DNA from: JBGMEA01 sp041447245 | GTDB lineage: Bacteria > Bacillota > Clostridia > Eubacteriales > Anaerofustaceae | Direction of reading: 5' to 3' | NCBI GenBank assembly: GCA_041447245.1 | Contig: JBGMEA010000015.1 | Span: forward strand, 36,556-100,555 | DNA length: 64,000 bases | Shown: piece by piece, positions 34,214 to 43,109 of the stretch | How positions within the stretch are numbered: the first letter of the stretch is position 1 | Layout: the number at the start of each line of letters is the position of its first letter | The notes under the pieces: model-generated | Told to the model about the DNA's origin: nothing | What the model saw: only the letters and a program-made list of their open reading frames with translations | The model's database searches: none | Made by a program: the position numbers and the translations under genes

Positions 34214-35125
34214 ATGGAACTGGCGATACACGACATCGTCAAATCATTCGGGGATAAATCGGTTTTGAGCGGCATCAATCTGAGCGCGAAATCCGGCAAG
34301 GCAGTCGGGCTGCTCGGTCGCAACGGAGCGGGCAAGACGACCACCATCCGCATTATTATGGGGGTGTTTCCACCCGACAGCGGAACGGTGACGCTCGATG
34401 GGAAAGCGTTTAACCGCAAATCCGTCAAGATCGGATATCTGCCCGAAGAGAGGGGTTTGTACCCGAAAAAGAAAATCAGCGAGCAGCTGCAATATTTGGG
34501 AGAACTGCGCGGAATGGGAAAACGGGAGGCGAAGCAGGCTTACACTGCACTGTTGGAACGTCTGGAAATGGGTGCGTACATAGAGAAAAAATTGGAAACA
34601 CTCTCCAAAGGAAACCAACAGAAAATTCAGTTGGCGGCAACCTTGATGACCGACCCGGATATCGTGATATTCGATGAACCGTTTTCGGGGCTGGATCCCG
34701 TGAATGCGATGCTGCTCGAAGATCTCGTCAAGGAACAGATCAACAAAGGCAAGATCGTGTTATTCTCGAGTCATCAGATGAACTATGTGGAGCAGTTCTG
34801 CGATGAGATTGCGATCCTGAACGAAGGGAACATCGTGCTTTCCGGGAACATCCGCCAGATCAAACGCGGATATGACCGCAAAGATGTGGTTGTGACGGGG
34901 GAGTCTCCGGAACGGATTGCCTCTTATGTTTCGGAACATCTCGGCGGACTGGTGCACAGTGTCCGCACGGAAGAAGGAGCGGCGCGCGTCTCGCTCAATG
35001 ATGCAGCGGATAAGGCAAAACTGTTTTCCGCGCTGTCGGAAGCAGGACTTGATCTGGACGGACTGATGGTGTATGAACCATCGCTGAACGATATTTTCGT
35101 CGAGTACACGGGGGAAACGGAATGA
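34214..35125 (+). CDS. ABC exporter ATP-binding subunit, NatA-like
   Basis: 303 residues: Walker A GRNGAGKTT (about residue 35), signature LSKGNQQKIQLAATLMTDPDIVIFDEPFSGLDP with Walker B, and the H-loop SSHQM. The C-terminal third is the DUF4162-type extension of this exporter class (GYDRKDVVVTGESPERIASYV). LPEERGLYPKK is typical of NatA-like proteins. A hairpin GCATGCG/CGCATGC with a short T run (34090-34114) sits in the leader. The stop overlaps the permease gene. Confidence 0.88.
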   Translation: MELAIHDIVKSFGDKSVLSGINLSAKSGKAVGLLGRNGAGKTTTIRIIMGVFPPDSGTVTLDGKAFNRKSVKIGYLPEERGLYPKKKISEQLQYLGELRGMGKREAKQAYTALLERLEMGAYIEKKLETLSKGNQQKIQLAATLMTDPDIVIFDEPFSGLDPVNAMLLEDLVKEQINKGKIVLFSSHQMNYVEQFCDEIAILNEGNIVLSGNIRQIKRGYDRKDVVVTGESPERIASYVSEHLGGLVHSVRTEEGAARVSLNDAADKAKLFSALSEAGLDLDGLMVYEPSLNDIFVEYTGETE

Positions 35126-36363
35126 AGCAGTTTTTTACGATATTGAAATATGAATATCTGGGTTATGTCAAAGGAAAAACATTTCTGATTCTGACGGGAA
35201 TCATGGTGCTGCTGCTTGCCGGGCTGATGTTTTATCCGAGAGTGTTCGGATCGGGTTCCGACGGATCGGATACTTCTTCCGTGGACACTTCCGACATGCA
35301 GATTGCGCTCATTGACCACACGTCTGCAGACGGACAGAGTTTGGCGGATTATATGAATCAGTCCGGTGCGGGAATGTTCATCGCAACCGATCAGTCGGAA
35401 AATCAGATCACGCTGGATGTGGAAAACGGAACCTATGACGCTGCGTTGGTTGTGGATTCGGCGCTGTCCTACCGTTATATTGTGAACAACGCCGGCATGT
35501 ACGACAGCACAAATTACACCATTGAAGCCATGCTGACCGCAAAATATCAGGCGGATACGCTTGCGGGTTACGGATTGAGCGCGGCGGAAACACAGCAGAT
35601 ACTCTCTGCGAGTGCGCAGGGAGATGTAATCGAAACGGGAACGAATCAATTCACGAGCTTTCTGTACACTTATGTGCTGATCTTTCTTTTGTACATGGCG
35701 ATTATGCTGTACGGCCAGTTTGTCGCCATGAGCGTCGCCAGCGAAAAGAGTTCGCGTGCGATGGAATTGCTCATTACCTCCGCCGATTCGAACAATCTGA
35801 TGTTCGGAAAAGTGATCGGCTCGGGTCTTGCGGGACTGACGCAAATGGCGCTGATTCTGGTGGCGGGATTTGCGTGCTATAATCTGAATTTGGATTACTG
35901 GGGCGGGAATTCGGTGATGGAATCGATTTTCGGAATGCCGTTTTCTGTGGTGATCTATGCGCTGGTATTTTTCATCGGCGGATTCTTCCTGTACGCATTC
36001 CTCTACGGTGCACTCGGGTCTTTGGCGAGCCGCACGGAAGATGTGAACACGCTTGTGATGCCCGTGACGCTGCTGTTCATCGTGGCATTCATCGGCACAG
36101 TGACGAGCCTGGCAAGCGGAAATGTGGACACGACGCTGATGAAGGTGCTCTCCTACATTCCGCTGACGTCGCCGATGGCGATGTTTACGCGTGTGGCGAT
36201 GAACTCCGTTTCGGGTATCGGGGTTGCGATTTCCATCGGGATATTGTTTTTAAGCACGATGGGGGTCGGGTATCTTTCCTCGATCGTATATCGTATGGGG
36301 GTGCTGATGTATGGAAAACCTCCGAAGATGAGGGAACTGATCAAGATGCTGAAGTCGAAATAA
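35122..36363 (+). CDS. ABC-2 type exporter permease, NatB-like
   Basis: 413 residues. N-terminal helix (about 20-38), a large extracytoplasmic domain (about 40-170) and five or six further helices. Family strands include YLGYVKGKTFLILTGIMV, SEKSSRAMELLITSADSNNLMFGKVIGSGLAG and SYIPLTSPMAMFTRVAM. In NatAB the complex exports sodium; related pairs export peptides or drugs. Overlaps the ATPase gene by 4 bases. Substrate is inferred only from family. Confidence 0.85.
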   Translation: MKQFFTILKYEYLGYVKGKTFLILTGIMVLLLAGLMFYPRVFGSGSDGSDTSSVDTSDMQIALIDHTSADGQSLADYMNQSGAGMFIATDQSENQITLDVENGTYDAALVVDSALSYRYIVNNAGMYDSTNYTIEAMLTAKYQADTLAGYGLSAAETQQILSASAQGDVIETGTNQFTSFLYTYVLIFLLYMAIMLYGQFVAMSVASEKSSRAMELLITSADSNNLMFGKVIGSGLAGLTQMALILVAGFACYNLNLDYWGGNSVMESIFGMPFSVVIYALVFFIGGFFLYAFLYGALGSLASRTEDVNTLVMPVTLLFIVAFIGTVTSLASGNVDTTLMKVLSYIPLTSPMAMFTRVAMNSVSGIGVAISIGILFLSTMGVGYLSSIVYRMGVLMYGKPPKMRELIKMLKSK

Positions 36364-36387
36364 ATCGAATATATTTGTTTCAGGTGA

Positions 36388-36408
36388 GGAACGCGTATAA
36401 CGCGTTCC
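36388..36408. repeat. 21-bp palindromic repeat, copy 6
   Basis: GGAACGC-GTATAAC-GCGTTCC, 24 bases after the exporter permease stop, followed by TTATTATTT. It may double as a terminator. Confidence 0.8.
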
Positions 36409-36478
36409 TTATTATTTATGACAGTTCCATGAAAGGAGATGCTGATGATCGGTCATCAGAGAATACGCCATCATAAAC

Positions 36479-36511
36479 AAAAGACCACCTCTATTCGGGG
36501 GGTGGTCTTTT
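36479..36511. terminator. Bidirectional terminator
   Basis: Perfect AAAAGACCACC / GGTGGTCTTTT arms over an 11-base loop, between the exporter operon and the convergent TetR gene. Confidence 0.75.
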
Positions 36512-36609
36512 GGGTTTTGATATATGAGATATGCATTCTCATTATTGATAATGGAATAAGAAATAAACTTATAATTCAATCGAAAAGGGGAACCCTTCTG
36601 AATGTTAAA

Positions 36610-37284
36610 TTAAATGCTGTATTCCTCGCCAAAATTTGTTAACAAAATATCATCCAGTAAACTGTAGTGTAAAAATTCACCAAAGTTCAAACTGCTTACA
36701 AACTGGTTTATTTCCGTTTCCGACTGTAGGCCGTTTTTTCGTGTATATGCGTAACAGGCGTTGATCAATTCAAAGACAGCTCTCTCAATCGAAATTTCTC
36801 CGCTGTAACAAAAATCTCCAATCGTGCGCATCGTGCTGACAATCATCGCAGAATACAATCGATTTTCCAGATCGTCTTCTGGAATTTCCCAACCGAACAA
36901 ATCCCGAAACATAGTTGTGAAATATGTTTGATCAATTGAAAATTCTTTTGATTCTATCGTTTGAAAGAGTTTTCCGTCCTGCTTAACAAAATAGAAATGT
37001 GCAGTCCAATAGAAAAACAGTACTTTTTCACGGTCTTTTGCATTATCGGCTTTCGCTGCATATAATTCCGTTATTTTTAGTAATGCATTCAGATATCTTT
37101 CGAGCAAGATGGATATGATTTCCGATTTGCTTTTATAGTAATTAAATATGGTTGGCGTTGATATCCCACTTGCTTGCGCAATCATTCGCATTGTCGTTTC
37201 CGTATATCCATATTCACAAAAATACTTGATCGAATTCTGCATGATTAAGTTTTTATTTTTTTTGTTAAACCGTCTGTCTGCCAT
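36610..37284 (-). CDS. TetR-family regulator, divergent to corrinoid operon
   Basis: 224 residues. The N-terminal DNA-binding domain reads MQNSIKYFCEYGYTETTMRMIAQASGISTPTIFNYYKSKSEIISILLERY. The ligand domain is unclassified. It faces the corrinoid operon starting at 37577, across a promoter and a 34-bp near-perfect palindrome that it probably binds. Related in layout to the TetR gene at 47255. Confidence 0.88.
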   Translation of the reverse strand: MADRRFNKKNKNLIMQNSIKYFCEYGYTETTMRMIAQASGISTPTIFNYYKSKSEIISILLERYLNALLKITELYAAKADNAKDREKVLFFYWTAHFYFVKQDGKLFQTIESKEFSIDQTYFTTMFRDLFGWEIPEDDLENRLYSAMIVSTMRTIGDFCYSGEISIERAVFELINACYAYTRKNGLQSETEINQFVSSLNFGEFLHYSLLDDILLTNFGEEYSI

Positions 37285-37451
37285 GTTGTTTCCATTTCTT
37301 TTTTTCTAATCATAGCATATTTCGTCGTGATATTAAAAATTATTTGATGGGGATTTAACTTGGGAAAAATATATTTGAATGTGTGTTTTGTAAATTATTG
37401 AAGCCTTTTTTAATAGAAGTTCAAATTAAAAAAATAATTTACAAAATAAGA

Positions 37452-37480
37452 TTGACAGAGGAACAAACAAAGTGTATGAT
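37452..37480 (+). promoter_or_regulatory. Consensus promoter of the corrinoid operon
   Basis: TTGACA (37452-37457), 17-base spacer, TATGAT (37475-37480). The operator begins 4 bases downstream. Confidence 0.85.
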
Positions 37481-37484
37481 AGCT

Positions 37485-37518
37485 AACATAATAGGCTAAC
37501 GCGTTAGGCTATTATGTT
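37485..37518. promoter_or_regulatory. 34-bp operator palindrome
   Basis: AACATAATAGGCTAACG and CGTTAGGCTATTATGTT are reverse complements except at one position. It covers the expected transcription start, so a bound TetR dimer (or two) would block initiation. Confidence 0.8.
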
Positions 37519-37576
37519 ATTCCATTTTTTAGGTTGTTGAGAGCAACCGGATTCTATTCATTTTGGGAGGAAAAAA

Positions 37577-38206
37577 ATGTCAAAAGTTGCAGAAGTAAAA
37601 GCAAACGTAGAAGCAGGCAAAGCAAAGATCGTACCTGGACTGGTGCAGGAAGCACTGAATGAAGGCGCAGGAGCACAGGAAATCCTGGCAGCAATGATCG
37701 AAGGAATGGGAGTGGTAGGTGAAAAATTCTCATCCGGAGAAATCTTTGTACCTGAAATGCTGGTCGCGGCACGCGCCATGCAGAAAGGCGTCGAAGTATT
37801 AAAACCGCTTCTCGCGGGAGAAGGTTCGGTATCTCTGGGTACCTGCATCATCGGAACCGTGGCGGGAGACCTGCATGACATCGGCAAAAACCTGGTGTCT
37901 CTCATGATCGAATCGGCAGGATTCGATGTGATCGATCTCGGCGTTGACGTACCGAAAGAAAAATTCATCGACACCATCAAATCAACTCCGGGATGCAACC
38001 TGGTGGCATGTTCGGCACTGCTGACCACCACAATGCCGTCGCTCGAAGAAACCGTGAAAGCAATCAAAGCAAGCGGTCTGACGGGCTTTAAAGTGATCGT
38101 GGGCGGAGCTCCGATTACGCAGTCGTTCGCGGATGAAATCGGTGCGGACGGTTATGCGCAGGATGCAGGCGGTGCTGCCGTGCTTGCGAAATCCATCGTA
38201 AAATAA
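37577..38206 (+). CDS. Corrinoid (B12-binding) methyl-carrier protein, copy 1
   Basis: 209 residues: an N-terminal four-helix cap (about 1-85, EALNEGAGAQEILAAMIEGMGVVGEKFSSGEIFVPEMLVAARAMQKGV) and a Rossmann cobalamin-binding domain with GDLHDIGKNLV (the D-x-H-x-x-G ligand histidine), a serine-rich SALLTTTMPSLEET strand and GGAPIT. It carries the methyl group between two methyltransferases. It differs at only about 13 positions from the oppositely oriented copy at 41168. Start follows GGGAGG. Confidence 0.93.
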   Translation: MSKVAEVKANVEAGKAKIVPGLVQEALNEGAGAQEILAAMIEGMGVVGEKFSSGEIFVPEMLVAARAMQKGVEVLKPLLAGEGSVSLGTCIIGTVAGDLHDIGKNLVSLMIESAGFDVIDLGVDVPKEKFIDTIKSTPGCNLVACSALLTTTMPSLEETVKAIKASGLTGFKVIVGGAPITQSFADEIGADGYAQDAGGAAVLAKSIVK

Positions 38207-38261
38207 GGCTGCGTTCATCAGCCGGGAAAAGAATTATATTAAAACAGAATAGGAGATTATT

Positions 38262-39272
38262 ATGACTACACCAAAAGAAAATATGGAAAAAATTTTTAAT
38301 CACGAAGTTGCGGACTGGATTCCTCATTTTTTTGCAGACGCTCCCACTTTCATTGATGGGTTTGTAGAACGTCCTGTATTTTCGGACGGGGTCGACGCTT
38401 GGGGCACAAAATGGATCAGTTGTCCTACCGCAATGGGTATGACGAATCCTGATGTCAGCGATATAAAATTTACGGAACTTGATGATTGGAAAGAAAAAGT
38501 TGTGTTTCCTGATCTCGAAAAGATTGATTTTTCACCGGTGTTTGACCAAACGCGTGAATTCGATCGGGAAAATAACATGATAACTTACATTTCTTTAAAC
38601 GGAATATTTGAACGGTCTCATATAATGATGGGATTTGAAAATGCTCTGATTGCGGCATATGAAGATCCTGAAGAATTTGATGCAATGATGGCAGCCTTTG
38701 CAGAACATAAGATCAGACTTCTGAAAAAGATGTACGAACTCGTTCAGCCGGATATTTTTCTGTACCATGATGATATGGCAACTCAGAAAGCACCGTTCCT
38801 TCCGACGGATTTTTACGTAAAGCATCTTTTCCCACACTACAAAAAAATTGCTGATGCAGCAAGAGCAATCGGATATAAACATGTGATGCAACACAGCTGC
38901 GGTAAGATTGAAACGCTGATTCCGGCATGGTTGGAATGTGGATTTGAGGGCTGGGAAAGCGTCATGCCTGTCAACGATTTGCCAAGACTCAAAAAAGAAT
39001 ACGGAGACAGGATCGTCTTCGCCAGCGCTTTGGATGCCCAGGAAGTGTTGGGGCAGGCAACTGCAACAAGACAGGATATTGAAAAGATGATTGTCAAATA
39101 TCTCAAAACAATGGCTTATGACGGAACAGGGTTCATGTTCACGAATTCTATCTTGATGAGCCTCAATCCGGTAAACGAAGAGATTGCCAATGAATTTATT
39201 GCGAAGCATTCCAAAGCAATGTGTGATGCAGTGAAAGCAGGGATTGAGTACGTCCCTAACTATGAGGCTTAG
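38262..39272 (+). CDS. UroD-fold corrinoid methyltransferase 1 (MtaA/CmuA-like)
   Basis: 336 residues of the uroporphyrinogen decarboxylase superfamily. MQHSCGKIETLIPAWLECGFEGWE holds the H-x-C of the zinc-site type used by MtaA-like methyltransferases, with another cysteine 17 residues later; VFASALDAQEVLG is a family strand. It lies 56 bases after the corrinoid protein gene, so methyl transfer to or from that protein is likely. Uroporphyrinogen decarboxylation is unlikely because no other heme genes are present. The methyl donor is unknown. Confidence 0.82.
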   Translation: MTTPKENMEKIFNHEVADWIPHFFADAPTFIDGFVERPVFSDGVDAWGTKWISCPTAMGMTNPDVSDIKFTELDDWKEKVVFPDLEKIDFSPVFDQTREFDRENNMITYISLNGIFERSHIMMGFENALIAAYEDPEEFDAMMAAFAEHKIRLLKKMYELVQPDIFLYHDDMATQKAPFLPTDFYVKHLFPHYKKIADAARAIGYKHVMQHSCGKIETLIPAWLECGFEGWESVMPVNDLPRLKKEYGDRIVFASALDAQEVLGQATATRQDIEKMIVKYLKTMAYDGTGFMFTNSILMSLNPVNEEIANEFIAKHSKAMCDAVKAGIEYVPNYEA

Positions 39273-39423
39273 CTGATTCGTACATCATTGGTTTATTGGA
39301 AAAAGGAACCAATAAGAATGGGTCAGTCCTATCATTGATTGATCCATTCTAATCATCTCTATCAATTGACAGCATGTTTTTCTCGATGTTATTCATTTCA
39401 TATTATCCATTAATATTAAAGGA

Positions 39424-39903
39424 GTGTTGCAAATGAAACTGAAACCTCAAAATATCCCTGTATTTATAAATTTGTGTTTTAATATCGTACTCGGTGCAAT
39501 CTTCACCGGATTTATGCTGTTTGTCAACGGTGCTTTGGATACCTACACATTCTTCGTATCTTTTGCAGGAAGTTTCGCAGTGGGCTTTACCGTAGGGACA
39601 TTGCTCCCCGCACCGCAGTGGGGAGAATCGCTCGCCAAAGCAATGAAACTCAAAGATCATGGATTTATGGAATATTTCGTAAAATGCGTCATCATAACGA
39701 TTTGCTTTGTTACCGTGATTGCTGCGGTGTTGATGTTTATCAACACACCCAAAGGTTATTTCCTTCCGGCATTACTGGGAGTATATCCGCAGCTTCTGTT
39801 AGGTGGATTTATTGTAGTATTCGCTTCCATGCAGCCGCTGACGGCATTGGCTTTCAAGCTGGCCGGAATTCCTTTTTCAAAGAAGGATATGGCATCGGCA
39901 TGA
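39424..39903 (+). CDS. Four-helix membrane protein of the corrinoid operon
   Basis: 159 residues with four hydrophobic helices (about 9-32, 36-60, 86-107, 116-142). I do not recognise the family; the loop LLPAPQWGESLAKAMKLKDHGFMEY between helices 2 and 3 is the most distinctive part. It follows the UroD-fold gene on the same strand and precedes a terminator. Uptake of the methylated substrate is a possible role but unsupported by motif. Confidence 0.6.
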   Translation: MLQMKLKPQNIPVFINLCFNIVLGAIFTGFMLFVNGALDTYTFFVSFAGSFAVGFTVGTLLPAPQWGESLAKAMKLKDHGFMEYFVKCVIITICFVTVIAAVLMFINTPKGYFLPALLGVYPQLLLGGFIVVFASMQPLTALAFKLAGIPFSKKDMASA

Positions 39904-40106
39904 TTTCGTGAAGCGAAACCGTATTTATATTTCGCTATATTGTTGCAGTATAAACTGATTAATTACGGTTTGTTGCAATTGATAACAAGGCTCAAACAGC
40001 AAGTAACTCAGATAAAAGAGCTTTTCTATTTTTTTATACCGAGGTTGGTATCATACTTATTTCATTGCCAATCTGTTTCTGTCTTTTCGATGATTTCATT
40101 ATCAAT
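39904..40106. other. Intergenic region
   Basis: Nothing recognisable apart from AT-rich sequence leading to the terminator at 40107. Confidence 0.5.
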
Positions 40107-40145
40107 AAAAACAGAGAACCCGTTATCAATGGGTTCTCTGTTTTC
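40107..40145. terminator. Bidirectional terminator
   Basis: Perfect ACAGAGAACCC / GGGTTCTCTGT arms over 9 bases, A-run before and T-run after, between convergent corrinoid operons. Confidence 0.85.
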
Positions 40146-40240
40146 TGATATATGGCGACCATTATTTTCCGATTCCTATGGAGGACTCGATGATAACTAT
40201 GGCTGATCGAGTACGATGAAAATAATGGATATATCTAAGA

Positions 40241-41053
40241 CTATTTCTTCGGCTGTGTGCCGTAGATGTTGTTTCTGTATCCCGCGATGTATTCCATGCA
40301 GTAATCATCCATGCCGAGAAGCGCTTCCGTCGCATAGATCATTCCCATCATATCTCTGTTTAAGGGGTCAAGAATTGCGCTGTCCATTCCCGCATTCATC
40401 GCCAGCACCACAAATCCCTGATTCACCAGCTTTCTTGCCGGCAGGTTGAAGGAGATGTTGGATACCGCTCCTGTGATGTGGATGGTCGGGTATTCGGATT
40501 TGATGGCATGGATGACATCCGTTACCATCTTGATTCCGTCTTCCGAGGTGCACAGCATTTCAACCAGCGGGTCAATGTGGAATCTCGAGGGATCGATGCC
40601 GTACTCTTTGGCTTTTGCCATCAGGTTTGCGAACACTTCCAGTCTTCGTTCCGCTGTCTGAGGGATGCCATTGTCGTCGTTTAAGAGCGCCGCAACTTCC
40701 CATCCCGGGTTTGCCGCAAGCACGGGGAAAGCGAGGTCTGTTTTGTCCCCTTCCATGCTGACCGAGTTGAACAGCCCGGGTTTGTTACAGAACGGCATGC
40801 ATTCGATGCATACGTTCACGCTCGGGCTGTCTACCGCTATCGGAAGGTCGCTCACTTCCTGTACGAGGTCGATGAGCCATTTCATCGTTTCCACTTCGAT
40901 GTCTTCCGACACCGATGCGCACACGTCGATGAACGTCGCTCCCGCTGCTGTCTGGGCTTTCGCCAGTTCTTTGATCTTTTCTCCGTCGCGTTCTGCGATT
41001 GCTTTCGCTACCGACGGGATGGATCCGTTGATTTTTTCTCCGATGATGATCAT
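40241..41053 (-). CDS. Methyltetrahydrofolate:corrinoid methyltransferase-type protein
   Basis: 270 residues with the pterin-binding TIM-barrel plan: MIIIGEKINGSIPSVAKAI opening, GATFIDVCAS, LPIAVDSPSVNVCIECMP (pterin-pocket D-S), and TGAVSNISFNLPARKLVN with the conserved asparagine. This matches AcsE/MtvA-like enzymes that move a methyl group between methylcobamide and tetrahydrofolate. Start follows AGGAG. It lies downstream of corrinoid protein copy 2 and UroD-fold protein 2, forming a methyltransferase I / corrinoid / methyltransferase II set. Confidence 0.88.
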   Translation of the reverse strand: MIIIGEKINGSIPSVAKAIAERDGEKIKELAKAQTAAGATFIDVCASVSEDIEVETMKWLIDLVQEVSDLPIAVDSPSVNVCIECMPFCNKPGLFNSVSMEGDKTDLAFPVLAANPGWEVAALLNDDNGIPQTAERRLEVFANLMAKAKEYGIDPSRFHIDPLVEMLCTSEDGIKMVTDVIHAIKSEYPTIHITGAVSNISFNLPARKLVNQGFVVLAMNAGMDSAILDPLNRDMMGMIYATEALLGMDDYCMEYIAGYRNNIYGTQPKK

Positions 41054-41167
41054 AATATCTCCTGTTTCGTTACATGCCACAAGGGTTCGACGCGCGGCTG
41101 TGGCATAAAAGCACATGGACCTCGGACGAACCCTTGCAGATTTATTTGATTGTTTAGTCAGATTCTG

Positions 41168-41797
41168 TTATTTTATGATGGATTTCGCAAGCACGGCAGC
41201 ACCGCCTGCATCCTGCGCGTAACCGTCAGCACCGATTTCATCTGCGAAGCCCTGCGTAATCGGAGCTCCGCCCACGATTACTTTGAAACCTTTCAAGCCG
41301 GATGCTTTGATTGCTTTGACGGTTTCTTCGAGGGACGGCATGGTGGTGGTCAGCAGTGCGGAACATGCTACCAGATTCACATCGGGGTTTGCTTTGATCG
41401 TATCGATAAAGCGTTCTTTCGGTACGTCAACGCCGAGATCGATCACATCGAATCCTGCCGATTCGATCATGAGAGACACCAGGTTTTTGCCGATGTCATG
41501 CAGGTCTCCCGCTACCGTTCCGATGACACATTTGCCTAAAGAGACTGCGCCTTCGCCTGCAAGTAAGGGTTTTAATACTTCGACACCTTTCTGCATGGCA
41601 CGAGCTGCGACCAGCATTTCCGGTACAAAGATTTCTCCGGATGAGAATTTTTCGCCTACCACTCCCATTCCTTCGATCATCGCCGCCAGAATTTCCTGTG
41701 CGCCTGCTCCTTCGTTGAGTGCTTCCTGCACCAAGCCCGGTACGATCTTCGCTTTGCCTGCTTCGACATTTGCTTTTACTTCTGAAATTTTTGACAT
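41168..41797 (-). CDS. Corrinoid (B12-binding) methyl-carrier protein, copy 2
   Basis: 209 residues, about 94 percent identical to copy 1 by direct comparison (about 13 differences, clustered at residues 4-5 and 84-140). GDLHDIGKNLV and the other cobalamin-contact motifs are unchanged. It is on the opposite strand, 3 kb away, between UroD-fold protein 2 and the methyltetrahydrofolate-type enzyme. Near identity implies that the carriers could be shared by partners of both operons. Confidence 0.93.
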   Translation of the reverse strand: MSKISEVKANVEAGKAKIVPGLVQEALNEGAGAQEILAAMIEGMGVVGEKFSSGEIFVPEMLVAARAMQKGVEVLKPLLAGEGAVSLGKCVIGTVAGDLHDIGKNLVSLMIESAGFDVIDLGVDVPKERFIDTIKANPDVNLVACSALLTTTMPSLEETVKAIKASGLKGFKVIVGGAPITQGFADEIGADGYAQDAGGAAVLAKSIIK

Positions 41798-41874
41798 AGT
41801 TTCCTCCCGTATGGAATGATTTATTTGCAGTAATGAAACTGCATAGATTCGTGATCCCCGAACCGAGCGGAATG

Positions 41875-42873
41875 TTATGCGAACATGATTTTGCTCATTC
41901 GTTCGATTTCTTCGTTGACCGCTTCATAAAGACCCGGATATGTGCTCATCGGTCCGCCCATCGTTGTGCCGGGAATGAAATATTTCGTTCCGTTTTCGCG
42001 GCAGACGCGTTCCACTTCTTTGGCCACTTTTTCTTTTGTCCAGTCATGTCTGTCCACAATGCCGTTATCGATGCCGGCCATGAATGTGATTTTTCCGCCG
42101 TATTGTTTGATCAGTTCCGGAATGTTGTTCGTGGACATGGCTCCCTGCCAGATATCGACACCCATATCGATCATCGACGGTACGAGATTGGCTGCATAGG
42201 AATCGGAGTGATGCACAATCAGCATTCCCTGATCTTTGCAGTAACCGTATATTTTCTTATAGGCGGGGGTGATGAATTCATCGAACATTTCCGGGGAAAT
42301 GAACGAGGACTTCTGGCTGCCCCAGTCGTCGTGATGGAACATGGCATCGGGCTTCATGTGTTTTACGAGCTCTTTGCAGTATTCAAGTTCCCAGTCCGTG
42401 ACAAAGTCAATGAGCTCATGCACGGCTTCCGGTTCTTCGTAAAAGTTCATCAGCATATCCTGCATGCTCATAAAATAATGAAGTTTTTCAAAGAGCCCCG
42501 GAGCGATCAATGCGGTTACCATTTTGTCTTTGCGATCTACTTTATCGACCAGTGCTTTGGTCGGAGCCCATTCTTCATCCGAATAGACAACTCTCGGTGC
42601 TTTGATGACATCTTTCCATTTGGTGATGTCTTTGAGAATGACGTGCTCCTTATCATGCACCGGAAACGGTCCCGGAGCTCCCAGCGGATACTGGACGGTA
42701 ACGCCCCATCCGTTTACTTCCGTGGTGCCGGGCTGCATTGTCAGCGCGAATCCGCCGATTCCGACCACGATCGGATCAAGAAACAGTTCAAACGGTTCAA
42801 ACGAAACGACATATCGATCCGGTTTGCCGCCTTTGATGGTTTCCATTAAATTTTCTCTTTTGGTTAACATTGT
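41875..42873 (-). CDS. UroD-fold corrinoid methyltransferase 2
   Basis: 332 residues from ATG 42873 (AAAGGAA upstream). Family strands: MFHHDDWGSQKSSFISPEMFDEFITPAYKKI and GIDNGIVDRHDWTKEKVAKEVERVCRENGTKYFIPG. At the position where protein 1 has HSCGK this one reads VHHSDSYAANL, so the usual H-x-C zinc ligand pair is not conserved and another metal site or a methyltransferase I role is likely. First gene of the three-gene minus-strand operon. Substrate may be a methoxylated or methylated compound (inference). Confidence 0.8.
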   Translation of the reverse strand, partial: TMLTKRENLMETIKGGKPDRYVVSFEPFELFLDPIVVGIGGFALTMQPGTTEVNGWGVTVQYPLGAPGPFPVHDKEHVILKDITKWKDVIKAPRVVYSDEEWAPTKALVDKVDRKDKMVTALIAPGLFEKLHYFMSMQDMLMNFYEEPEAVHELIDFVTDWELEYCKELVKHMKPDAMFHHDDWGSQKSSFISPEMFDEFITPAYKKIYGYCKDQGMLIVHHSDSYAANLVPSMIDMGVDIWQGAMSTNNIPELIKQYGGKITFMAGIDNGIVDRHDWTKEKVAKEVERVCRENGTKYFIPGTTMGGPMSTYPGLYEAVNEEIERMSKIMFA

Positions 42874-42968
42874 ATCAATTTCCTTTCCGATTGAGTAATG
42901 TGGCAAAAACTGCAGGCGCCTGAAAATTAACACGAATCATGTCGCATAATGCGTTTGTTTTCGGGAGA

Positions 42969-43013
42969 ATCTGACATATTTTTCGTGATATTTTGATTAT
43001 AGAGCTGTCAGAT
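42969..43013. promoter_or_regulatory. Inverted repeat around the operon promoter
   Basis: ATCTGACA (42969-42976) and TGTCAGAT (43006-43013) are exact reverse complements flanking the minus-strand -10 box; a candidate regulator site in the divergent region before the PucR gene. Confidence 0.5.
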
Positions 43014-43024
43014 CAAAAAGTAAA
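42996..43024 (-). promoter_or_regulatory. Promoter of the UroD2-corrinoid-MeTr operon
   Basis: On the minus strand TTTACT, 17-base spacer, TATAAT. Confidence 0.65.
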
Positions 43025-43109
43025 TCCTACAATATGGTTGACATTCTCCGTAGAATTTAATATATTTTATACGAAATATAAATCATCATTCAAGGGATAC
43101 AAAATTATT

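Noticed and set aside
36439..36642. Plus-strand frame with a good AAAGGAG site after the exporter operon
   Set aside because: It runs straight through the bidirectional terminator at 36479-36511 and overlaps the convergent TetR gene; composition is not protein-like.
38262..39272. True uroporphyrinogen decarboxylase (heme synthesis)
   Set aside because: Context of corrinoid proteins and a methyltetrahydrofolate-type enzyme, no heme genes, and an H-x-C metal-site motif typical of methyltransferases.
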